Shown here piece after piece: positions 9,881 to 16,159 of a DNA stretch of 16,159 nt (the stretch's first letter is position 1; every line of letters starts with the position of its first letter). The stretch is from contig PYSS01000117.1 in assembly GCA_003049465.1 (NCBI GenBank), positions 4,383-20,541 on the forward strand. Reading direction: 5' to 3'. The position numbers were made by a program, and so were the translations under genes. The stretch comes from Magnaporthiopsis rhizophila. Its lineage: Eukaryota; Ascomycota; Sordariomycetes; Magnaporthales; Magnaporthaceae. The notes under the pieces are model-generated. The model saw only the letters and a list, made by a program, of their open reading frames with translations. It had not been told where the DNA came from and ran no database searches.

Positions 9881-10040
9881 CTAATCCCCCTTCCCTACAT
9901 CGTCCGCATCGTAAGTTGTATCATGAATCACAACCCTCAGGGACTACGAACTTTATTCCGGTGGGCCGGGCCCCCTTACCTCGCCAGGGGAATACAATAT
10001 AGCTTGGATTTATCCCCATTGAGCGTTCAGCGGCACCCGC

Positions 10041-10053
10041 CCCGCTGAGCGGG
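10041..10053. repeat. Short GC palindrome
   Basis: CCCGCT-G-AGCGGG, a perfect 6-bp inverted repeat about 260 bp before the KEP1 TATA box, in a GC-rich patch. It could be a binding site for a dimeric zinc-cluster regulator, but this is only a guess from its symmetry. Confidence 0.3.
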
Positions 10054-10308
10054 CGCCCGCTGGCTTGACTCGGGGCTGCGGTGGAACGTCAAGCGATCCG
10101 ATATTGAAACCTTACACCAAACGGCGGTCCGGGCGGGATTCGCCGTGTGTTTGGGAAATCGCAGGGAGCTTGAGCCGACGTCGGCCACGCCGTTGCCACC
10201 AAAATGCCACCGGGGCTAAACCTCACCGCCACGAGCCAAACATGGAACTGCCCCGTGCACATTTCGAGACCTAGGTATCTGCCCAAGGGAGGTGCCCGCC
10301 TCCAGGTG

Positions 10309-10316
10309 TATATAAG
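10309..10316 (+). promoter_or_regulatory. TATA box of KEP1
   Basis: TATATAAG lies 194 bp before the ATG at 10510 and is followed by a pyrimidine-rich leader typical of well-expressed fungal genes. Confidence 0.55.
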
Positions 10317-10509
10317 CCATAGATTGGGCTGGCCATTTACCAGCTTGAATCCTCTCTTCTCCGTCAACCACTCCTCTCCTCTGTGTTTTGCCTAGGATTT
10401 TTTTCCTCTGGCATTTTCCTATTGTCTCTCCTTGTGTCATCTTTTCACAACAACAACGCCAACTTTGTTATTTTCCAAAACCTTCTGCTCTAGCATTTCC
10501 CTCGCCACC

Positions 10510-11382
10510 ATGCGGTTCAACGCGTCCCAGCTCATTGCCCTGGTCGCCATCGGCGCCATCCCGGCGTCAGCCCTCCCGGTCGACAAGTCCTCCAATGGCC
10601 TCGCCGCGCCGGACCTCCTGGCCCCCGAGCTCGCCGACGAGGCTTTCACAGTTGTCGCTAAACGGATGAATAACCCCAAGGACCTTAAGGCTCCTTACCC
10701 CCTGCATCCTCCCCCTGGGAAAACCACCAAGGATATTGGCCGCGATGGCAAGCTTAAGAAGACGCCCAACTACGAGAAGCAAACGGAAAGCTCCCGCGCT
10801 AAAAAGCAGGATAAAGTTCCCAAGAAGGGGGGTAAGAGCGGCGGGCATGGCAAGCGGTCAATCGACGAGCTTGCCGACGAGGCTTTCGCCGTTGTCGCTA
10901 AACGGATGAATAACCCCAAGGACCTTAAGGCTCCTTACCCCCTGCATCCTCCCCCTGGGAAAACCACCAAGGATATTGGCCGCGATGGCAAGCTTAAGAA
11001 GACGCCCAACTACGAGAAGCAAACGGAAAGCTCCCGCGCTAAAAAGCAGGATAAAGTCCCCAAGAAGGGGGGTAAGAGCGGCGGGCATGGCAAGCGGTCA
11101 ATCGACGAGCTCGCCGACGAGGCTTTCGCCGTTGTCGCTAAACGGATGAATAACCCCAAGGACCTTAAGGCTCCTTACCCCCTGCATCCTCCCCCTGGGA
11201 AAACCACCAAGGATATTGGCCGCGATGGCAAGCTTAAGAAGACGCCCAACTACGAGAAGCAAACGGCAAGCTCCCCGGCTAAAAAGCAGGATAAAGTCCC
11301 CAAGAAGGGGGGTAAGAGCGGCGGGCATGGCAAGCGGTCAATCGACGAGGCCGCCGATGAGGATGCGTCGGCCTCTTCGTAA
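10510..11382 (+). CDS. Kex2-processed secreted repeat protein (KEP1)
   Basis: Intronless 290-aa precursor. The ATG at 10510 sits in a strong context (GCCACCATG); the frame is open further upstream but has no other ATG. An N-terminal signal peptide (cleavage likely after PASA, residue 21) is followed by three 80-residue repeats. Lys-Arg sites at 51-52, 115-116, 131-132, 195-196, 211-212 and 275-276 cut each repeat into a long peptide and a 16-residue acidic spacer (SIDELADEAFAVVAKR). The long peptide starts MNNPKDLKAPYPLHPPPG, is 62 residues after removal of Lys-Arg, very rich in Lys, Gly and Pro, and has no Cys. The tail after the last site is SIDEAADEDASASS. The layout is that of fungal Kex2-processed repeat proteins, some of which yield pheromones, ribosomal cyclic peptides (dikaritins) or surface peptides. 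No UstY/DUF3328 oxidase gene is in the window, so a cyclic product is not supported. The function is unknown; a cationic secreted peptide is what the sequence shows. Confidence 0.85.
   Translation: MRFNASQLIALVAIGAIPASALPVDKSSNGLAAPDLLAPELADEAFTVVAKRMNNPKDLKAPYPLHPPPGKTTKDIGRDGKLKKTPNYEKQTESSRAKKQDKVPKKGGKSGGHGKRSIDELADEAFAVVAKRMNNPKDLKAPYPLHPPPGKTTKDIGRDGKLKKTPNYEKQTESSRAKKQDKVPKKGGKSGGHGKRSIDELADEAFAVVAKRMNNPKDLKAPYPLHPPPGKTTKDIGRDGKLKKTPNYEKQTASSPAKKQDKVPKKGGKSGGHGKRSIDEAADEDASASS
10627..11346 (+). repeat. Three 240-bp coding tandem repeats
   Basis: Units are 10627-10866, 10867-11106 and 11107-11346, followed by a short diverging partial unit. By eye, adjacent units differ at about four positions each, roughly 98% identity, and synonymous sites are conserved too. 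This indicates recent duplication or gene conversion rather than selection on protein alone. Confidence 0.95.
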
Positions 11383-13217
11383 TTGGCCTCGAGAACCCCC
11401 AAGGGCAAGCCCACATACATTGCCTACGCCCCCGCCCAAGGTCAACTTCCCGGCTCCGGAGGAATTTTCGGGCTGGTTTCTGTATCTGGCTCTCGTGATC
11501 GCAGCGTCGCCGCTACAAAGTCTCTCAGGGTGTGGGTGCGAGCTCTGGTGTTTCAAAGTGTGTCAGCTAGCTAGCGAGAGTTTCGCAAAATATACAAAAT
11601 TGGGGCGGTCAAATCTACGGCACAATTGGTGACATTTTCCCGCGTCCTCGGAGACGTCCCCATGCGGGAAGTAGTGGACGTCGTAGAGAGGTTTAAAACA
11701 GCAGACTGGTGGTGGTTTTGTTGGACGGCCCTGGCAGACCGCACTTGTTGAGCGCTTGGTATCCCGCCGTTTGCTTGTAAATCAACAAGCTCGTCTCCCC
11801 AGTATACGCTGGTGGGAAATCGGTTGGAAGACACCGGTACCAGGATAGTCCAAAGACCCGTAGCCAGCTGTCAGCCTCGAATGGGGTCGATGGTGGAAGC
11901 CAAGCCGCGCCCCACATCCAGCTCCTGCAGTCCAAGACATATCTCCCTTATAGATTAATAAATGCCGCCCCGACCATCCGGGTTGAGGAAGCGGGCTGAC
12001 GCATCCAGCTCGGCGAGTTAGCGGGCAAGGCCGGGACGCAAGTATCGACAAAACAAACGATGAGCTCGTGGGAAGACATGTGACCAGTAGGCCTACCCTG
12101 GCTATAGCGGAAATACCCAGCCTCGTTTAGTGCCTAGTGATGGATGTAAGCGTGGGTTTAGACGTAGCCAGCGCGGCCGAGATGGGCATAATATATTTGT
12201 TGTATATGAATCTAAGGCGGATAGTCACGCCCCAGCAGCAGATGCAATTAATAGTAGCCAGGTGTCCAGCTCGGATCCCTTTGCAACCCGTTGGGCCGCG
12301 CGGCCGGGGTTAGAAACCGGCTGCACAATTTTGTGAGAGCGTTGTTCGAGCTGAAATATTAGAGATTACGGCGATTGAAAACCGATGACTGACTTGGTGC
12401 ACTTTACCAGCAAGAGCACGGGTGACATCAGTGCTTTGGAGGAGCGGTAGAGCCAAGACCGCGGAAGCCTGAGAAAGAGTCGGACGATCAACCGGCCGCC
12501 ACACACTGGCGCATATATGCGTAGCTTGCCCTGCCGGGACTGGCCCCGATATCGATGGCAAAAAATCGTGTTGCCGTCAAGCTGCGAGAGACCCCTTCTC
12601 ACGAGAGGACCCGCCAGCCTCGGGCACGGCGGCCGAGCTGGCAGGACGCCCGATGGGGTTCGCCGGCCCGGCGGTGCTTCGCAAGACGACGAATAGAGAC
12701 GGGCCGGCCAGTGTTGCGAGCCGCCGCCTCGTCAGAGGACTCGCCAACCTCAAGCTCGGCGGTGCTGGCTCGGCCTCCCGCGAGACGCCGCAGAGATGGT
12801 GGGCCCGGGGGGCGAGTCGGCAGGCAGCACGTATGGATCAGTGACCTCTCTGAACGCCAGCAGGTCCTTCTCCGCGGTAGCAACGCGGGTCTCGATCGAT
12901 GTCTGGAATAAACTCACAGGTCCGCGTTGAGGTGGCCTTCCCACCATCCGAGGACAAAGGCTCTGGAAGAAAGATACAAGACTGCAGGCACAGCTCAGCG
13001 AATGCGACCGGAACCCGCAGCAAAAAGAAGGCTTGCGATGGCGGCGATGGCGCCACAAGAAAATAGTAAAGTGTAACTGTAAGATGGCATGTTTTCCAAA
13101 AATGGATCCCAACTGCAAAAACATCGTTAGCATCGCACTGGCGATAGTCCAGGTACACGAATTCAGGTTCTAATAAACCGACATGAGAAAAAGCTAAATT
13201 TAAATTTCATCGGGCAG

Positions 13218-13253
13218 TTCTTTTTTTTTTTCTTTTCTTTTCTTTTTTTTTTT
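13218..13253. repeat. T-rich tract
   Basis: A T run with a few interspersed C bases. It marks no recognisable gene boundary. Confidence 0.85.
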
Positions 13254-13622
13254 ACATTTGTTTATTTTGGTGCAAATATCGTGGATTCCTACCAGCGACA
13301 ATCCAGGGGTGGGGACTCCCTTAAGCCCAGCTTTCTGCTTCCAATTTTTTCGGATAAATTTTTGGAGAACGTGGAGAGGTGGTTGGTGGCAGAGAAGCGG
13401 CAAGAAAGCGCGGCCTAGACCGAGGCCGTGCCAAGTGGTGGTGGCTGAGGAGAGGCTGGAAAAGGCGTTAGGGTTGGGGTTGGAACGACAGCTTTGAGAG
13501 ATCGCCTTGAGCAGCCGTCGTCGCGCCCATGTTCGACCCGCCCGCCGCATCGACCGAGTCTGCATGGGCGCGGGCGACCCGTTACGCTGGGGATCCCATC
13601 CACCGGAGCTTTGGTTGCTGGC

Positions 13623-13650
13623 TCTTTTTTTTTTTTTCTTTTTTTCTTTT
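13623..13650. repeat. T-rich tract
   Basis: A T run with two C interruptions, directly adjoining the 3' side of the minus-strand coding-like relic at 13650-13775. On the minus strand it is an A-rich run following that relic. Confidence 0.85.
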
Positions 13651-13775
13651 CCGTCTATGGGTCCGTCCAGCTTAATGAGGCTTCCATCGCGGACTGCCGC
13701 CCAGTCTCTGATGTTCTTCACCTCCCCAAAGAGCTCGGGCACCTCGCCATTCCTAGCCGGCTCGGCCCGGGTGAA
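13650..13775 (-). pseudogene. Coding-like relic, unknown family
   Basis: On the minus strand a frame begins just after GGATTTAG, which looks like a splice acceptor (AG at 13776-13777), and contains NGEVPELFGEVKNIRDWA and then VRDGSLIKLDGPIDG before running into an A-rich tract. The residue mix resembles real protein. No donor, start or stop supports a complete gene, and the family was not recognised. It may be an exon remnant or chance. Confidence 0.2.
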
Positions 13776-14123
13776 CTAAATCCTGGCCGCGGCTCCTAAC
13801 GGCCGCCGTAAGCACTCAAAGGATCCAACACAAGCGGCATGTCAAACGGGATCGGTCGTGTAAAACAACCACCCAAACCACAAAGGGATCAAAATGAAGT
13901 GATAACGTGGCTGCGATGCCATGAAAGGCTTCCTTTCTTTCTTATTTCATGCTTGTCGACGGGTTTTCCATGACGGATCCTCTCACGACCCAAAAACGCT
14001 ACCTGGGCTTGATCACATGACTTCGTCATCAGGTGCCGTCTCAAGTCAAGCTACTTTTAAAATTGGCATATCCACAGTATCCACCCCCACACCTGCCTCC
14101 CGTTTTTCGCTGGGGCCTCTGGA

Positions 14124-14129
14124 TATAAA
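14124..14129 (+). promoter_or_regulatory. Possible TATA element of KEP2
   Basis: TATAAA lies about 404 bp before the KEP2 ATG, rather far. It is plausible only if the pyrimidine-rich stretch between them is a long 5' leader or holds the start sites. Confidence 0.25.
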
Positions 14130-14347
14130 CAGACGCAGCAGAGCCGTGCCAGCAGAGCCCCAGTCGATGCGTTTCGAGACCCGGCCTGTGCTCATGCTAT
14201 TCTCTATTCCTGGGTCTTGGCGACAATGGTGTCCAGGAACAAGCAACTTGGCACTATCGAGGCGGATGAGTCCCGTCAAAGATAAATATGCCCGCCCAGC
14301 AGCTCCGACAAACCTTGCTTCTTACCATCACCAATCACCGCCAACCT

Positions 14348-14412
14348 CCTTTTCCTTTTGTCTTGTTTCCCATCTTTTCATTTTGTCTTGTTTCCCACCT
14401 TTTCCTTTTGTC
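14348..14412 (+). repeat. 25-bp pyrimidine tandem repeat
   Basis: About 2.6 copies of a 25-bp unit (CCTTTTCCTTTTGTCTTGTT followed by TCCCA) at 14348-14372, 14373-14397 and 14398-14412. It is followed by a T run. It lies in the presumed leader or core promoter of KEP2. Confidence 0.85.
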
Positions 14413-14430
14413 TTTTTTTTTTTTTTTTTC

Positions 14431-14490
14431 CTTCTTTTCTTTATTCTTTTCTTCTTTTCTTTATTCTTTTCTTCTTTTCTTTATTCTTTT
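14431..14490 (+). repeat. 20-bp pyrimidine tandem repeat
   Basis: Three exact copies of CTTCTTTTCTTTATTCTTTT, then a partial copy, ending about 40 bp before the KEP2 ATG. Copy number is likely to vary between strains. Confidence 0.95.
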
Positions 14491-14532
14491 CTTCTTTCCA
14501 ACCCGCCTCTATAACCAAACCCAAAACCAACC

Positions 14533-15379
14533 ATGTACTTTTCCACCAGCTCCGCCACCACGGCCTTGGTGGCGGTCCTCCTCGCCACCCAGGCCGTCGT
14601 CGCCGCCCCGGGGCGCAACCCCCGCAAGCCCAAGCTCGTCAAGGCTTGCGCCCAGGTGTCTGGCCGGTGCTATTACGCTCCCGCTGACCAGCGTGTCGAG
14701 ATCGGTGCCGCCGTGGTTAAACGCTTCGACAAAAACTCTCCCGGCTATATCCCACACGATCCTCTCCCTGCTCATCTGAGACCGCACACGGACAAGCCGC
14801 GGCGGGCCGGCAAGCCCAAGGTCGTCAAGTCTTGCGCCCAGGTGTCTGGCCGTTGTTATTACTCTTACGAGGGCGTCGGGGGCCACGCCATGGTTAAACG
14901 CTTCGACAAACACTCCCCCGGCCGGGTTGAGCCCGAGACCCCCCCTTGAGACTTTGGCACGGCTGCAAAAGGGCCAGGCCGGCCAGCAGCAGTATGGGCG
15001 CGTATCTGGGACTAGGCTCAAGCACGGCCTCAAGGCCAAGCGTTCGACCGACGACGCCGCCGCTGATGCCCCCCATCGTCAAACGCTTCGACAAAAACCT
15101 CCCTCCTGGGATGCTGCCGCACCTGGGCCAGCCGCAGATCGTCAAGTCCAAGGTCAAGGTTTGCGCCCAGGTGTCTGGCCGGTGCTATGGCCCCGACAAG
15201 CGCTCGACCGACGTCGCTGCCGATGCCGACGCCCCCTTGGCTTAAACGCTTGGATCCCGGCTGGGATATCTCCCGACGAACCCCCTAAGCGGCGGACGCA
15301 CGACAACATGCCACAGGTCGTGGATTTGCGCAAAAACAAGCGCAAATCCGGCCGTAAGAGCAAGCCTATCGCTTTGTAA
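14533..15379 (+). pseudogene. Kex2-type secreted Cys-repeat precursor, frame-broken (KEP2)
   Basis: The ATG at 14533 (AACCATG) starts a signal peptide (residues 1 to about 24, ending AVVAAP). Repeated modules follow: VK-x-CAQVSGRCYY (Cys 39/46 and 101/108), then VKRFDKxSPG with Lys-Arg at 63-64 and 122-123. The starting frame stops at 14947-14949, giving 138 aa. The same modules continue downstream in other frames: KRSTDDAAADAP (15038 on), VKRFDKN (about 15076), VCAQVSGRCYG (15159-15191), KRSTDVAADADAP (15198 on), LKRLDPGW (about 15241), and a basic tail stopping at 15377-15379. Each change of frame is one step in the same direction and falls at or near a C run (14939-14945, 15069-15074, 15232-15236, 15281-15285). 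It is either a decaying gene or an intact one misread at homopolymers. As written, the 138-aa form may still be secreted. The acidic KRSTD spacers resemble the KRSID spacers of KEP1. Function unknown. Confidence 0.65.
14647..15191 (+). repeat. Repeated Cys-x6-Cys-Tyr peptide modules
   Basis: Three copies of the 30-nt CAQVSGRCY(Y/G) block lie at 14647-14676, 14833-14862 and 15162-15191, nearly identical in DNA. A fourth, decayed position near 14993 reads YGRVSGTR without cysteines. Each good copy is preceded by VK plus one residue. The spacing is irregular (186 and 329 bp). Confidence 0.8.
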
Positions 15380-15539
15380 AAAGGGGTTGGCACGGAAATA
15401 TCTTTTACGTGCCCGCATCAGCCTTTACTTGGCCGGCAAGGAGGAGGGAAGGGGAAGGACGTGGCTGGGACGGGGTTCAGCTTTGGAAATGTTCGTTTCT
15501 AAACTAGGATTACTTTTATTTTAGGCCTGCTAGTTAACC
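15380..15539. other. Spacer between KEP2 and the LysM relic
   Basis: About 160 bp with no gene. It includes an intron-like segment (CTAAAC near 15499, pyrimidines, TTTTAG ending at 15524), which may belong to the 5' part of the LysM gene. Confidence 0.35.
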
Positions 15540-16119
15540 TACTGTTTCCTTTATCATTACACCTCCATGCCAGCTTGGTGATTGGCAAAGTGGACTGCAG
15601 CGGCCTCGAGGTTGGGAATGCGTAGTGTACTGCGCCCAAGTCAACAACGGGCTCCCCTGTCCCGTCACGACAAAAGCCCGCTGCCACGCCCACGGAAGAT
15701 TCCAACGAACAGCGTCAGCCGGGGAAAAGGCCTTGCTGTTGGCATCGATTATCTTGTTGCGGGTGTCAGCCTGAGACGGCCTTGTAAAACTTGGTGCATG
15801 CGCTGGTCAGGCCATCCTGGGTCGGGCTCGGCTTGGCCAACAGTTGCTCTGGACTTTGGCTCGGCTACTACTACTGCGTTGCCGTTCCCGACGCCAATGC
15901 TCCTGGCGGCGGCTCGCCCAACACCCCTAACAAGCCTACCCGACCCAGGCCGACTCAGGACGGATTGCCTCCAACTGCCAGCGATACCACTTGGTGGTAG
16001 CCATCCGGCGACTTCTACCAGAAGATCGTCTATCAGCACCGCAGCTTCAGCCTTTCAGACTTTTTACAGCTGGAATCCCGCCCTGGGGAGCTGGTGCAAT
16101 GGCCCGGGACTTGGGTACA

Positions 16120-16154
<35 letters not shown>

Positions 16155-16159
16155 GGTGG
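15540..16159 (+). pseudogene. Multi-LysM protein gene, degenerate, 3' cut by window end
   Basis: At least three LysM (chitin/peptidoglycan-binding) modules can be read only by changing frame. The first ends GKVDCSGLEVGNA (15585-15623), then the frame changes to a YCAQVNNGLPCPV tail. The second is NSCSGLWLGYYYCVAVPD (about 15840-15893), followed by a Pro/Thr linker. The third has DFYQKIVYQHRSFSLSDF (about 16010-16063), then WNPALGSWCNGPGLGYNVC in another frame (about 16070-16126). Module ends are spaced evenly at about 245 bp, as in tandem LysM proteins. Stops (such as TAG after VGNA and after DTTWW) and frame changes break it. Intact relatives are secreted LysM effectors or the N-terminal parts of subgroup C chitinases. 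No start or signal peptide was found. Errors near a contig end are an alternative to true decay. Confidence 0.65.
16120..16152. repeat. TG dinucleotide microsatellite
   Basis: About 16 TG units begin inside the codons for the end of the last LysM module (YNVC, then alternating TGT and GTG). The window stops 7 bases later in G-rich sequence. The array has probably expanded within coding DNA and broken the assembly. Confidence 0.95.

Larger units (their letters stand above)
9450..10308. other. Intergenic between MFS gene and KEP1
   Basis: About 860 bp. The first part should hold the MFS 3' UTR. It contains one short coding-like relic on the minus strand (9722-9880) and one GC palindrome. Nothing else is recognisable. 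Confidence 0.5.
11383..14532. other. Gene-poor region between the two peptide genes
   Basis: 3.15 kb with no convincing gene. Open frames are short, lack coding-like composition or consist of homopolymer translation. It holds T-rich tracts (13218-13253, 13623-13650), a pyrimidine repeat zone (14348-14490) and weak coding-like relics on the minus strand: about 12840-12915, with SIETRVATAEKDLLAF, and 13650-13775. No transposase, reverse transcriptase, terminal repeats or tRNA were recognised. Confidence 0.5.

Noticed and set aside
10858..11328. Antisense 76-codon frames repeated over the KEP1 units
   Set aside because: They are the reverse complement of the coding repeats and recur only because the repeats do.
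12555..12911. 118-codon Arg-rich plus-strand frame
   Set aside because: Low-complexity Arg/Ala/Ser composition typical of GC-rich non-coding sequence.
13200..13742. 180-codon minus-strand frame as one gene
   Set aside because: It is interrupted by Lys runs from A tracts at both ends and starts at a non-ATG codon; only the first part looks coding-like and is listed as a relic.
13921..14514. 197-codon plus-strand frame before KEP2
   Set aside because: More than a third is Phe/Leu/Ser translated from pyrimidine tracts; there is no domain or signal-peptide logic.
11383..14532. Transposon or RIP-mutated element in the gap
   Set aside because: No terminal repeats, target duplications or transposase/reverse-transcriptase motifs were seen, and base composition is not extremely AT-rich.
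14920..15300. Introns explaining the KEP2 frame changes
   Set aside because: The candidate GT..AG pairs lack good donors and CTAAC-like branch sites, and coding-like modules continue right up to both sides of the C runs.
10510..15379. Dikaritin (ustiloxin-like) biosynthetic cluster
   Set aside because: The precursor layout would fit, but no UstY/DUF3328 oxidase, tyrosinase or methyltransferase gene is present, and the units are much longer than known dikaritin cores.

Overview
The window reads as nuclear DNA of a filamentous ascomycete (Pezizomycotina, most likely Sordariomycetes). The grounds are GC-rich coding sequence, short 73-83 nt introns with GT..AG ends and CTAAC/CTGAC-like branch sites, a killer-toxin-like (subgroup C) GH18 chitinase, a fungal AtuA-DUF4387 fusion, a sugar-porter MFS transporter, LysM modules and Kex2-processed secreted repeat proteins. 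The ends (a 30-nt A run on the left, a TG microsatellite on the right) suggest that this is a whole short contig broken at low-complexity sequence. Genus and species cannot be read from the sequence.

Left part, 1-3.65 kb. A plus-strand chitinase gene (three visible exons) starts abruptly at its chitin-binding module. The signal peptide and LysM region expected upstream are absent. In their place is a minus-strand open frame of unknown function that also lacks an ATG, so two 5'-incomplete genes meet head to head near 740.

Middle part, 4.2-9.45 kb. A four-exon minus-strand gene (738 aa) fuses an acyclic-terpene-utilisation AtuA-like (DUF1446) domain to a DUF4387 domain. It is divergent from an intronless 615-aa sugar-porter MFS transporter. 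The roughly 935-bp shared intergenic region and the pairing of a catabolic-type protein with an importer suggest uptake and breakdown of one compound, but the substrate is not visible.

Right part, 9.45-16.16 kb. This is gene-poor, accessory-looking DNA holding two secreted, Kex2-type repeat precursors. The first (10510-11382, here KEP1) is intact and carries three nearly identical 240-bp repeats, each encoding a 62-residue lysine-rich, cysteine-free peptide and an acidic spacer. The second (14533-15379, here KEP2) has a signal peptide, Lys-Arg sites and repeated Cys-x6-Cys peptides, but its frame shifts four times, each time next to a run of C. Both use the same acidic spacer type beginning KR-S-(I/T)-D. 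This pair is the best candidate for an undescribed secreted-peptide system. At the far right lie at least three degenerate LysM modules in shifting frames, running off the end.

No tRNA, rRNA, CRISPR array or recognisable transposon was seen. The 3.1 kb between the two peptide genes holds only weak coding-like relics and pyrimidine tracts.
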